Assembly (NCBI GenBank): GCA_963792125.1
Contig: CAWBVA010000011.1
Location: forward strand, 124,001-188,000
Length of the DNA stretch: 64,000 nt
Reading direction: 5' to 3'
Origin: Methanocella_A sp963792125
Lineage (GTDB): Archaea > Halobacteriota > Methanocellia > Methanocellales > Methanocellaceae
A model generated the notes under the pieces. That model had not been told where the DNA came from and ran no database searches. It saw only the letters and a program-made list of their open reading frames with translations. This document shows positions 18,357 to 27,349 of this stretch, piece after piece. Position numbers and translations under genes: made by a program. Within the stretch, counting starts at the first letter, position 1; each line of letters opens with the position of its first letter.

Positions 18357-18671
18357 ATGCGTAAACAACTAATAATAACAGCTGGCGCTATCGTGGCAAT
18401 GCTGGTAATCATTACCCCGGCCTTTGCCCAGGTTCCCTGTGGCATTCCCGGCGGCCTCGGCTTCGGAGCTCCCCTCGGCGGCTTCGGCCTGGGCGCTGGA
18501 GGGTGCGGCCCGGTGGGGTTCGGCCTCGGCGGGTTAGGTTTCGGGCTTCCCTTCGGCAACATCGTCGGCCTTGGGCTGGCCATGATTGACTCGGTGCTCA
18601 GCGCCGCGTTCAGCTGTATCGGGCTCGGCGGCCTGGGTGGCTTCGGGTTGCCGTTCGGCGGATGCTTTTAA
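18357..18671 (+). CDS. Glycine-rich exported protein
   Basis: 104 residues: a signal peptide (KQLIITAGAIVAMLVIITPA, cleavage after FAQ) and a mature part made of Gly, Phe, Leu and Pro with repeated GLGGFGL and GFGLPFG words and four cysteines. ATG 18357 is chosen because GGAGG lies 11 bases upstream, the same spacing as in the paralogue at 18854; a TTG at 18351 is also possible. The repeats suggest a self-assembling surface or matrix protein (inference). Confidence 0.65.
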   Translation: MRKQLIITAGAIVAMLVIITPAFAQVPCGIPGGLGFGAPLGGFGLGAGGCGPVGFGLGGLGFGLPFGNIVGLGLAMIDSVLSAAFSCIGLGGLGGFGLPFGGCF

Positions 18672-18853
18672 GCTACAGGCCGGGCATCGTCCCTTCTTTT
18701 TATTCCCTGAATAACGATTATTTTTACATAACAAGCCATTTTTTCAGTTGTCTTTTAAAAATTGCTTATTATTATCAATATTTCGCCGGATTAGGCCATC
18801 ATTTTAAACTTAATGGCTCGATTTATCTATTATTGTAGGAGGATTGTGCAGTC

Positions 18854-19128
18854 ATGCTAAAGAAATTGATCATCGCGTTAGCCATCGTCATTACGATCAC
18901 GGCACTGGCAGCTCCCGTGTCTGCTCAGGCCGTGAAAGGATATGGATCCGTCATGGGCGGCATGATGGGCTGCGGTCTCGGCTGCGGCAGCATCAACGGC
19001 TACGGCCTCAGCATCTGGGGTGGCGGGTCCCGTTCGGCGGCTTCGGGCTGTCCGGCATCGGTGGCTTAGGCCCATATGGCCTGGGCGGTTTCGGCGCGGG
19101 CTTTCCGTTCGCCGGCTGTGGATTTTAA
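18854..19128 (+). CDS. Glycine-rich exported protein, one frameshift
   Basis: Paralogue of the 18357 gene with the same upstream layout (TTTAAACTTAATGGCTCGAT, then TGTAGGAGG). The signal peptide KKLIIALAIVITITALAAPV ends at SAQA. The mature part begins GYGSVMGGMMGCGLGCGS and continues, after a frame break near 19020-19030, as PFGGFGLSGIGGLGPYGLGG to FAGCGF. About 90 residues in all. Role unknown; probably exported with its neighbour. Confidence 0.6.
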
Positions 19129-19155
19129 ACAGTACCGGGGTCGATGACCCCGTCC

Positions 19156-19257
19156 TTATTTAATAGCTGCGTTGAAACGATCGCTCATTCCGGCCTGTCG
19201 CAGACGATAGCAGTAAGCCTGTCTCGAAGCTTCCATGAGAATTTTATCTCTCTCCAT
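19156..19257 (-). pseudogene. Duplicated 5' fragment of the beta-propeller/winged-helix gene
   Basis: A 33-codon frame starting MERDKILMEASRQAY. Its start and the DNA upstream (about 19258-19320, with CAGGAGCTTAAATATTGATT) match the start MERDKLFMA and promoter of the gene at 21631 (CAGGAGCTTAAATATAGATT). The likeness stops after a few codons. It is a copied promoter and start that lost its body, or a very short peptide gene driven by the same type of promoter. Confidence 0.5.
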
Positions 19258-19402
19258 TGCGTACTTGTCCTGCTCATGACAGGAGCTTAAATATTGATTC
19301 TCTCTGAATTGTGAATTTCCTCTTGGCTCGAAATTTAACCGGTTTCTCGGCAGGTCCGCATACTGTCGACTGTTACGAAAAGCCAGGACATCGATTTGCC
19401 AT

Positions 19403-21631
19403 TTATTTGCTGCCGACGGCAACGGAGATGCCTGCATGGTCGTACGTGGCGTGACCTTCTACTGTGTAAGCGACCGGACACATGCCGGCAACGACCGGCG
19501 TGTACCTGTCCATGATAAAATAGTTCAGCTTCCCGCTGTCGGACTTCCGCTTCTCGACGATGCCCTTCTCGTAAAGCTCGGCCAGGTACCGGCTGACAGA
19601 ACTCTCCGGGAGCCGCATTTCCGTCGCTATATCCATGTTAGCCAGACCGGGCCGACCGGCGAGGATGCACAGCAGCTTCCTGATCTGCTCCCGCCTCATC
19701 AGCGACATGATCAGCTTCTCCTCTGCCGAATAGCGCCGGCCGTTGACGAAATAGCCCACGGACTTCGGGCCGCTCCTGTCCGCTATGACCTTATAGTTGA
19801 CGGAAAGGACGAGCAGGTGGTACCTGACCGTCCCTAAGTTTATCTTCAGCTCTTTGGCTATCTCGTACAGTGTGGCCCCCGGGTTCCCGGCGATGAAGCT
19901 GAAAATGGCGTTCCTGTTCTCGTTCTTGTCCAGCCGGGACCGGGCCCGGGAGACGGCGCCGAGCATGAAGAAGCGGAAAAAGAGGTAGAACGCGGCGGCG
20001 GCAAAGCCTGCGGCCAGGCCGACGGAAGCAGAGGAAAACTTGCCGTCGCCCGTCCGGTAGAAGACCGTCCCGTTCTTCTCGGTCATCGACGTGACATAGG
20101 AGTCGGTCTGCCGGCTCCAGAGCGTCCTGCCGTCTCTGGCATCGAAGGCGTAAATGCCGCCGGCATAGGCGCATATCGAATTATTGTAGATCCCGGGTAC
20201 TCGAAGTTGTACGCCCAGGTATTGGCCAGCAGGATACCGTTGCCAGCCGTTATCCAGATGGACGAGCGATTGATGACCCGGGGGGTCGTGGTCCCACGTG
20301 TTGACCATCGCCCGACTGGATGTTCCGCCCTTCCAGGTTAAAGTAGTAGTCGGGCCAGTCGGTCACAACAGATCCCCGATGAACTGGCTATCGCCGACTG
20401 CTGTAGTGCGGTACCGAAGAAGGCGCCATACCTGCCGCCGGTGCTGTACAGGATCGACCCGACGTTCGAGTAGTCCACGGTAACCGTCTTCGGCTTGCAA
20501 ACGCGTGCCTTGCCTGCCACAGCACTGTTCCCGTGCCAAGATCGTAGCCCGAGATGTCACGAATTGTCGATATCCTGGAGCTTAAGGTTGCCGGCGCAGG
20601 GCTCGACCTGGAAATAGTAGGCCGTCCCGTTCGCGATGGTGAGCAGCGAGCCCAGGCTGTCCGCAAGTTCCGGGCCTCCGACGATCGTCGTGTTGCCGTC
20701 AGGGTCGACGACGACGATGGCAGGGCTGATCCAGGAGTTCGGCGGCACCTCGCCGTACCGGATGCAGAAGTAGATATGGCCGTCGGGATCTGCGGCATAT
20801 ACGCCGTTGCACTCGTCGACGTCCGTCTTCCACTTGAAGTTCCCGTTACGGTCCAGGGCTATGATGCCATTGGTAATACGGGAGGTACAGCGTCTCGTTC
20901 AGGAACATCAGCGAAGACCCATAGGCCAGCCGGTCGGTCCCGTAGTTCTGACAGCGGTTATGGCCCCAGCTCCGAGTGCCGTTCAAGGTTGTATGCCACG
21001 ACTGCCATGCGGGCCGTGTGATCAGCCTGGTTCTCGCCAAGGTCCTTGATGAGGTAAATGCTTACCGTCCTGGTCGACCACCGGGCTGTCGACGTTGCTT
21101 ATGCCCCAGAGCAGCAGTGCCGCTCCGGCCGTCGAACACCGACATATTGTAATTATGGAACGATACCAGCAGGCCATTCGCAGTTGCCAGGGTCCCCCTG
21201 TTCAGGAAATCGATGTCTTTGCTCCAGGCAACCCTGCCATCAGGCGATATGGCCAGCAGCTTTCCTTCTCCGGCCACCGTATTATTCCGGTCCGAAGGGG
21301 TTACCATCATATACGCATTGCCATTCTCGAACGCTGCTGCCTTTATCCTGAGGCTGATATAGTTGGCGTCGTACCAGTCGTCGAAACCCGGGTCCAGGCT
21401 CCATCTCGTGCTGCCATCGGCCGCAATAGCATGGATCACATGACCGGTCGCCGTGTAAAATGTGCCGTCGTCCCCGACAAACATGTTGTCTTCCCTGAGG
21501 CTGTCGTTCGCGGAGAATGACCACTGCTCGCCGGATGCGGGGCTATTGCCTGTAATCGTGAAAAGCAAAATTACGCCGAGAAAGATGACGATAGCGAACA
21601 TGACTGCCATGAACAGTTTGTCTCTTTCCAT
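19403..21631 (-). CDS. Membrane regulator: extracellular PQQ-like beta-propeller, helix, two winged-helix domains; many frameshifts
   Basis: The N-terminus MERDKLFMAVMFAIVIFLGV has a membrane helix, then propeller blades with PQQ-like endings (SPDGRVAWSKDIDF, ISGYDLGTGTVLW, IYAFDARDGRTLWSR). A second helix (SVGLAAGFAAAAFYLFFRFF) follows. The cytoplasmic end carries two helix-turn-helix units: TLYEIAKELKINLGTVRYHL and ATEMRLPESSVSRYLAELYE. ATG 21631 is chosen for its GGTGAT. At least five frame breaks lie between about 20190 and 21060. Likely a sensor that binds DNA from the membrane. Confidence 0.65.
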
Positions 21632-21660
21632 CGGATCACCTGACATGCCATCGGCAGGAG

Positions 21661-21670
21661 CTTAAATATA
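21661..21670 (-). promoter_or_regulatory. TATA box of the propeller/winged-helix gene
   Basis: TATATTTAAG on the minus strand, about 30 bases before the GGTGATCCGATG start. The same sequence block recurs at about 19280-19300 before the fragment at 19257. Confidence 0.55.
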
Positions 21671-21755
21671 GATTATCTCACCAATTGATAATTTTTCTGT
21701 CGGTAATAAAAGACGCCATGGAATCGTTCGCTGACCGATTGTGATATTAAAAATG

Positions 21756-21780
21756 AGTAAAAGAACCCCCGCAGGGGTTC
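21756..21780 (-). terminator. Intrinsic terminator of mch
   Basis: Hairpin GAACCCC...GGGGTTC (21763-21780) followed on the minus strand by TTTTAC, 15 bases after the mch stop. Confidence 0.7.
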
Positions 21781-21795
21781 CTTATTTTATATGAC

Positions 21796-22752
21796 TTAAA
21801 GCTTCTTGAACCCGAAGGACTCCATCGTCACGTCGGCGTTAATGCCACCGGCGATGTACGTTTCCCCGGCCGCGATGTCGTTGACGACGATTTCCGCGGG
21901 CGCGAAGATCGACGGGTCAAGCTTGTAGAAGTCGAACTTGGCTTCCTTGAAGATCGTGTAGAACGGCCTGCCATAGTCCTTGGAGGACTTCGACGGGATC
22001 TTCGCTACATAGTCCTTGATGCCGCCGCCGTTGACCGTGAGCGTGACGCTGCCGTGGTAGATCGAGGCGTCGTTGGTCGTTCCCATCGCGACAGCCGGGT
22101 CCTTCTTGACCGGCGGGATAGGCGCGCTGCCGAAGGCGCTGACGATGTGCCTGGTGTCGAAGCCAAGCTCTGCCAGCTTGTAGATGGCCATCTCGACGAC
22201 ACGGCCCGCAATCTGGATGGAGCCGACCGGGCTGTTGGTCGGGGCGACGAGCGCGACTACGCTCGATGCGTCCACGCCGCACTCGCTGGCGACATAGTCC
22301 ATGACCTTCTCGTTGGGGAGCTTGTCTGCCTCTAAGACGATGACGGCGAAGTCGTAGTCGTCCTCGTACTCGATGACCTCGTAGGTGTGCTTGGGCTTGA
22401 GTGCAAGCGCCCTGGCGGGGCCGGAGCCCATGGCAAAGTAGCCGTCCTGTGCAATCCTCCAGCCGGCCTTCTGGGCCGCCAGACAGGCTATGGACGGGTA
22501 GTCCGTAGAGACCTCGATGAACGGGTAGAAGATCTCGTGCTTCAGCTTCTTGTGCGTGATGTTAGTACTGGCCAGGCCGCCCATGCAGATCTGGGTCAGG
22601 AGCAGACCAGCCTCGTAGCCCGCCTTCGCCTTTACGCCGCAGTCTATGACGACAGAGTCGTTGCCAAGGGTCTGGGGCTCGACCTTGTAGTCCTCTGCCA
22701 TGTCGAGCATGTCCTCGACAATATAATAAGCAAGTTCGTTAACGCTTATCAA
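21796..22752 (-). CDS. mch: Methenyltetrahydromethanopterin cyclohydrolase
   Basis: Interconverts 5-formyl- and 5,10-methenyl-tetrahydromethanopterin in methanogenesis. The 318-residue frame is intact, with conserved blocks GLLLTQICMGGLAST, GYFAMGSGPARALA and GSAPIPPVKKDP. The TTG at 22752 is chosen over ATG 22764 because the family begins MISVNELAY and because GGTGAT lies 5 bases upstream; the upstream ATG would add VISL. A strong terminator follows. It stands as a single-gene unit. Confidence 0.9.
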   Translation of the reverse strand: MISVNELAYYIVEDMLDMAEDYKVEPQTLGNDSVVIDCGVKAKAGYEAGLLLTQICMGGLASTNITHKKLKHEIFYPFIEVSTDYPSIACLAAQKAGWRIAQDGYFAMGSGPARALALKPKHTYEVIEYEDDYDFAVIVLEADKLPNEKVMDYVASECGVDASSVVALVAPTNSPVGSIQIAGRVVEMAIYKLAELGFDTRHIVSAFGSAPIPPVKKDPAVAMGTTNDASIYHGSVTLTVNGGGIKDYVAKIPSKSSKDYGRPFYTIFKEAKFDFYKLDPSIFAPAEIVVNDIAAGETYIAGGINADVTMESFGFKKL

Positions 22753-22799
22753 AGATATCACCAAGATGTAATGGCAGACCTTGGCTTTTAATTTTTCGC

Positions 22800-22850
22800 A
22801 TGCACAGAGGCCACAGAGTCCACGGAGGCCGGGAGGGAAAAAGGGCCGGA
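22800..22850. repeat. Fragment of CACAGAGG-type repeat
   Basis: CATGCACAGAGGCCACAGAG followed by TCCACGGAGGCC lies between mch and mptA, which diverge. It uses the same words as the palindrome at 47540-47747 but has no clear second arm; a partial GGCCGG...CCGG inversion follows. Confidence 0.45.
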
Positions 22851-22938
22851 TGGCCCGGAGGCTACGGGGTACCCGAAACTATTAAAGTAATAGACTATCA
22901 TCTGATACATTAACATTCGAGTGTAACCAAGGTCGATC

Positions 22939-23955
22939 ATGATGATTTTACCTGATGTTCAAGCCACGCGTTCGGAGGTCGCCATCAACCTCTCCCGCGT
23001 CGGCGTCACTAACGTGAAGAAGCTCGTAAAGGTCGCCAGGCCCGACAAGAGGCCCATCATTCTCATCTCGACGTTCAACATGTACGTCGACCTGCCCTCC
23101 GAGCGGAGGGGCGCCAACCTCTCCCGGAACTTCGAGGTCATCGACGAAGTCCTTGAAGAGATGGTCAAGTCCCCGGTCTACGAGATCGAGGACCTGTGCG
23201 GCGAGGTTGCCCGGCGGCTGCTGAACCGGCACGAGTACGCCACCCGCTCCGAGGTCCACATGGACAGCGAGCTGATTGTCAAGCGGAAGACACCCCAGAC
23301 CGAGATGGCCTCTCAGAAGGTCGTCAAGGTCTTTGCCAAAGCCGTGGCACAGCGGGGTGCCGATATCGATGTCCGCAAAGTCATCGGCGCCGAAGTCATA
23401 GGCATTACTGCCTGCCCGTGCGCACAGGAGATCATGCGCGCCTCTGCGGAAGAAGAGCTGCGGAGGCTGGAAGTTCCTGCGAAAAAGATCGAGGCCTTCC
23501 TGAACAAGATACCCATGGCGACGCATAACCAGCGTGGCCGGGGCATAGTGTCCGTCGAGACGGCGGGCAATAACAGAGTGCCGCTGAACACGATCATCGA
23601 CATCATCGAGAACTCTATGAGCACCATGAGCTATGAGCTGCTGAAGCGCGGCGACGAGCATATGGTGGTCATGAACGCTCACATGAACCCTAAGTTCGTC
23701 GAAGACTGCGTCAGGGACATGGCCAAGCGTGTTGTAACTGATTTCACCGGGCTGCCTGATGATGCGATCATCAAGATCAAGCAGATCAACGAGGAAAGCA
23801 TCCACCAGCACAACGCGTTCGCGGAACTGTCCACCACCATGGGCAAGCTGCGCACCGAGCTCGAGATAACACTAAGGCCACGGAGCATTGGGCATGAAGG
23901 GCACGGAGCACGAATGGTATCCTTTGTGCCCTCCGTGTCCAATGCTAAGGAATAA
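22939..23955 (+). CDS. mptA: GTP cyclohydrolase IV (MptA) with repeat-derived C-terminal tail
   Basis: Fe(II)-dependent enzyme that opens GTP to 7,8-dihydroneopterin 2',3'-cyclic phosphate, first step of methanopterin synthesis. The FolE2/MptA signature GITACPCAQEIM and IPMATHNQRGRGIVSVET are clear. The family-like part ends at about residue 311 (LGKLRTELEITL region). The last 27 residues (RPRSIGHEGHG...SVSNAKE) are encoded by a palindromic CACGGAGGG repeat that also provides the TAA stop. Otherwise intact; divergent from mch. Confidence 0.9.
   Translation: MMILPDVQATRSEVAINLSRVGVTNVKKLVKVARPDKRPIILISTFNMYVDLPSERRGANLSRNFEVIDEVLEEMVKSPVYEIEDLCGEVARRLLNRHEYATRSEVHMDSELIVKRKTPQTEMASQKVVKVFAKAVAQRGADIDVRKVIGAEVIGITACPCAQEIMRASAEEELRRLEVPAKKIEAFLNKIPMATHNQRGRGIVSVETAGNNRVPLNTIIDIIENSMSTMSYELLKRGDEHMVVMNAHMNPKFVEDCVRDMAKRVVTDFTGLPDDAIIKIKQINEESIHQHNAFAELSTTMGKLRTELEITLRPRSIGHEGHGARMVSFVPSVSNAKE
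23873..23950. repeat. Palindromic CACGGAGGG repeat inside the 3' end of mptA
   Basis: Left arm GCATTGGGCATGAAGGGCAC (from about 23885) pairs with CTTTGTGCCCTCCGTGTCC (about 23922-23940) and AATGCTAAGG. The same words appear singly at 34775-34800 (CATTGGACACGGAGGGCAC) and near 58060. The repeat lies in the coding frame. Confidence 0.7.
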
Positions 23956-23986
23956 ACCTAAATAATACCTGGTACTATTTTTCACT

Positions 23987-24596
23987 ATGCAAAAAACGCT
24001 CGCTTTGCTAGCGGTCGTACTGCTTGCCTTCATATTGGCTTCCGGACAGGTCACAGGCGCCACTGAGCGTGACGAGTTCACCATACCGCTTGATAGGTAC
24101 GTAAACCTCAGCACGAACCTGACGATTCATATCCTGCAGGTCACTATATCCGACGTGACCTACGGCGGAGCCTATTCGCCGGACCCCGTCAATGCGACCT
24201 GGCCGATCATCATGTTCCAGTATGAGAACTACGGTACCCAGCAGGTCGCCGGCCGTCTCCACGTGCAGTTCGTCGACAATGCGGGCAGCGTTTATGACAA
24301 ATCCGACGTCTACAATGGCGGGCCTATATACCCCGGTAAAAAGTCGACACCACAGATGCTTGAAATAGCCATGCCGAAAGGCCGGACGCTTACTCAGCTG
24401 GTCGTCATCGACGAATGGACCAAAGACCAGACCGTCATCCCTGTCGTCTACCCGACTCCTGATGCCATCGCCTACCCCGACTCCGGCACCAATGGTGCTT
24501 GCGGGCGACAACCTGCGTAACCTGCTCATTATCCCGATCATCCTGGTCGCCGTAGGGCTCGTCGGCTGGTACATTGCTAAAAAACGGCTCTTTTAA
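23987..24596 (+). CDS. Exported DUF4352-like protein with C-terminal anchor, one frameshift
   Basis: Signal peptide QKTLALLAVVLLAFILASG, then ERDEFTIPLDRYVNLSTNLT, TISDVTYGGAYSPDPVNATW and IIMFQYENYGTQQVAGRLHV. The main frame stops at 24520. The next frame supplies LLIIPIILVAVGLVGWYIAK, an anchor with a basic end (KKRLF), stopping at 24596; the break is near 24490-24520. It is tandem with the 24692 gene and shares its TIPL, ISPNL/LSTNL, TISD(V/M)TYGG words. Function unknown. Confidence 0.65.
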
Positions 24597-24691
24597 ACTA
24601 TTTTTCATGCAATTTTTACTGCCCATGACACTGTGGTATGTTGACTGATCATGCGAATAAGCCTAAATATTAGCACAATGATCTTTCCACC

Positions 24692-25304
24692 ATGCGAAAG
24701 CCGATTGCCTTCATCATAGCATTCCTGCTGGTCGCACCGATCATCGTCGCTGTCGCTGTCGGCCAGGCGTCTGCGAAAGACATCGTTACGATCCCGCTGA
24801 ATGAGTCCGTTCAAATCAGCCCTAACCTTAAAGCGAACCTCATCCAGATCACGATATCGGATATGACCTACGGCGGTTCATATGCAGAGGACCCGGCCAG
24901 CAGTCATTTATCCCATCCTGCTTTACACGTACCAGAACGTCGGCTGCGTCCCCGAGACCGGGCACCTTCACGTCAGGTTCATCGACGATCAGGGCGAGGT
25001 CTACGATGCGACCGATGCGGGCACCCTCGAGCCGGTACAGCCAGGCAAAACAACTGCGTCCCGGCCACTCGAGATCAACATTCCCAAGGACCGTAAGGTG
25101 ACCTCGCTGATCATCATCCAGGGGTTCAACCAGCAGACCATACCCCTGGTATACCCGGGTACAGCTTCGCCCACGAGCACGCCTGCACCGTCAGGATCGG
25201 CAAGCGTGACTCCGGGAAGCCTCTGCCTCGGTTCATTGATACTCCCGCTGACTGTTGTCGGCATGGCATGGGCAGGCATGCGGCTGTCCCGAAAACAGCC
25301 GTGA
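24692..25304 (+). CDS. Exported DUF4352-like protein with C-terminal anchor, one frameshift
   Basis: Tandem paralogue of the 23987 gene. Signal peptide RKPIAFIIAFLLVAPIIVAV to QASAK, then VTIPLNESVQISPNLKANL and TISDMTYGGSYAEDPAS. A frame break near 24895-24905 leads to YPILLYTYQNVGCVPETGHL and HVRFIDDQGEVYDATD. A Thr/Ser/Pro linker (ASPTSTPAPSGSASVTPGS) and a final helix LGSLILPLTVVGMAWAGMRL with a basic end follow. Surface-exposed, role unknown. Confidence 0.65.
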
Positions 25305-25312
25305 CGGGCAGG

Positions 25313-25323
25313 CTTATATAAGG
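25313..25323 (+). promoter_or_regulatory. TATA box upstream of the small membrane protein gene
   Basis: CTTATATAAGG 29 bases before ATG 25352; the transcript would start about 10 bases before the gene. Confidence 0.6.
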
Positions 25324-25351
25324 GCCTGTTCACATTATTTTCTGAACCTCT

Positions 25352-25504
25352 ATGGAGCCGCTGTACATAATCCTCATGGCATTGGTCCTGATCATCGTGC
25401 TCCTGGCCATTTTTACCGACATGGCCTGCCTGTTCCCGAGCGTGTTCCGCCGGACTGCGGGAGCGCAGGCGATACAGGCGCTGCAGGGGAAGAACCGGAA
25501 ATAG
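25352..25504 (+). CDS. Small single-helix membrane protein, 50 residues
   Basis: Begins MEPLYIILMALVLIIVLLAI and has one strong membrane helix, then FTDMACLFPSVFRR and a basic C-terminus ending QGKNRK. One cysteine. A TATA box lies directly upstream and the next gene starts 4 bases after its stop, so they should share a transcript. No family recognised. It could be a membrane partner of the metalloprotein or, less likely, a substrate of the radical SAM enzyme downstream. Confidence 0.55.
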   Translation: MEPLYIILMALVLIIVLLAIFTDMACLFPSVFRRTAGAQAIQALQGKNRK

Positions 25505-25508
25505 GCAT

Positions 25509-26027
25509 ATGGCTGCTATCCACTTTTCATCCGGCACTGCAGACGCTGATGGCGAAGCGTCCGGCATTGAAGCCTCGCATCGAGCGGACCGTCAACGAAT
25601 TCTTCCCCGAGATCGAAGAGGTACGGTTCGGCAGGGCATCGCGATCTGCTTACTACGATTTTCGCAGCGGCACCGTCCGGGTGAACAGCGGGAGCAGTAT
25701 CTATGTGATCGGCCACGAGCTGGTCCACTTCATGCAGGATACGAGGCACTTCCAGGGCGCCGTCACGTACCCGTCGGGCGAGCGGTCGTGCGACCTCTTC
25801 CTTATTCGCCCGCAGCCCGGCGCTGGTCGCCGACGTGTGGGACGGCGATGCCAGCTATCTTCTCCAGGGAAGCGACCGCCCGTGCACTGAAGGCACATTT
25901 CTCCAGGCCCGACGGGCAGCATATGGTCCACGAGGTATGCGCAGAGGCCGTGCGCCTGCGGACAGCCGGCAAGCGCGACTATATCCGATGGGCAGAGGAT
26001 GAGATCGATGTCCGTATACGGGCCTGA
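25509..26027 (+). CDS. HELVH zinc metalloprotein, frameshifted
   Basis: The core lies in one frame: HPALQTLMAKRPALKPRIER, VNEFFPEIEEVRFGRAS, then SIYVIGHELVHFMQDTRHF with the zinc-binding HExxH. The start (ATG 25509) and the end (ARALKAHFSRPDGQHMVHEV to DEIDVRIRA) lie in another frame, so breaks occur near 25520 and 25800-25880. Joined length about 170 residues. A downstream acidic residue such as the E of VHEVCAEA could be the third ligand. Not assigned to a known peptidase family. Confidence 0.5.
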   Translation: MAAIHFSSGTADADGEASGIEASHRADRQRILPRDRRGTVRQGIAICLLRFSQRHRPGEQREQYLCDRPRAGPLHAGYEALPGRRHVPVGRAVVRPLPYSPAARRWSPTCGTAMPAIFSREATARALKAHFSRPDGQHMVHEVCAEAVRLRTAGKRDYIRWAEDEIDVRIRA

Positions 26028-26085
26028 CACGATATCCTTAAATACCGGTTACGCCTATGGGTTTCCCTGAAAACGGGGCAACGGC

Positions 26086-27204
26086 ATGAACTATTTCATC
26101 ACCCTGACCACGGCCTGCGATCTGAAGTGCAGGTACTGCTACGGCGAGTGCTGCGACGACTTCGACGGCTGTGACGACGGATTCTCCTACGACTATTTCC
26201 TGCCCCGGGTCATCGAGTACCCCACGGAGGCACTGAAAGCGTTCCTCGTCAGGGACGCCGATGCCACGGTCATTTTCTACGGCGGCGAGCCGCTGCTGGA
26301 GATGCGGAAGATGCAGGAGCTGATGGATTCGCTCCCCGTGAAGCGATTTTTACTGCACACGAACGGCACCATGCTGGATAAGGTGCCCCGGGAATACCTG
26401 GAGCGGCTGCACACCATCTCGGTCTCCATCGATGGCGACCGCGCGACGACCGACTATTACCGGGGCACAGGCGTCTACGACCGGATGACCGCCAGCGCAC
26501 GCAAAGCCCGGGAGAATGGGTTCGAAGGGGAGATCATTGCCCGCATGACTGTCATGGAGGATACTGACATCTACCGGCAGGTCACTCACCTGCTGGACAA
26601 TCCGGACTTTTCCTTCGACAGCGTACACTGGCAGCTGAATGCGCTATTCTGGCGCAACGACCACAGCCGCAGGCATTTCCCGCAATGGGCCCGGGATAGC
26701 TATAACCCTGGCATCAGCCGTCTCGTCCGCATGTGGGTGCAAACGATGCGCGAAGAGGGTAAAGTGCTCATGATGTATCCCTTCGCGGACATTACGCAGT
26801 CGCTGCTCAAGGGCGAAAAAACCCTGCTACGCTGCGGTGCCGGCTGGGCAGAGTACAACGTCCAGACCGACGGCAAGGTCTCGCCCTGCCCGGTCATGTC
26901 GGGGATGAAGGACTTTTACGCCGGTGACATCAATGGCATCCCGGCGGACCTGAAGCAGGTACTCATCGGGGGCCGATGCAACGGCTGCGACGTGAAGGAT
27001 ATCTGCGGCGGCCGTTGCCTGTACGCGAACGTGACCATGAAGTGGGGTCCGGACGGCTTCGACGAGGTCTGTGGCACGATCAGGCACCTGATCGGCGAGA
27101 TACAGGGCGCCTTACCGGAGATCAGACAACTGATCGCGGACGGCACAATAAAGGAAAGCGACTTCGATCACATGCGCTTCAATAGCTGCGAGATCATCCC
27201 GTAG
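26086..27204 (+). CDS. Peptide-modifying radical SAM/SPASM enzyme, AF1577 family
   Basis: Intact 372-residue protein. The radical SAM motif is ACDLKCRYCYG (CX3CX2C), followed by VIFYGGEPLLE and SVSIDGDRATTDYY. The C-terminal SPASM-like region has CGAGWAEYNVQTDG, SPCPVMSG and CNGCDVKDICGGRC, giving sites for auxiliary 4Fe-4S clusters. The family is predicted to modify a peptide or protein, but no substrate is known to me. A TATA-like CCTTAAATACC (about 26036) suggests its own promoter. Confidence 0.75.
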   Translation: MNYFITLTTACDLKCRYCYGECCDDFDGCDDGFSYDYFLPRVIEYPTEALKAFLVRDADATVIFYGGEPLLEMRKMQELMDSLPVKRFLLHTNGTMLDKVPREYLERLHTISVSIDGDRATTDYYRGTGVYDRMTASARKARENGFEGEIIARMTVMEDTDIYRQVTHLLDNPDFSFDSVHWQLNALFWRNDHSRRHFPQWARDSYNPGISRLVRMWVQTMREEGKVLMMYPFADITQSLLKGEKTLLRCGAGWAEYNVQTDGKVSPCPVMSGMKDFYAGDINGIPADLKQVLIGGRCNGCDVKDICGGRCLYANVTMKWGPDGFDEVCGTIRHLIGEIQGALPEIRQLIADGTIKESDFDHMRFNSCEIIP

Positions 27205-27349
27205 CCATGTTTTAGACCCGTGTATGCCGATTCAGGCAGAATACACCCACCACGGGCGGGATTATTCACACCTCAACAACTATTTCTGATGCATAAAACG
27301 CCGGATATCTTTAAAATTAAATTCCTCATTCTTCTTGTTCGGTGATAAG

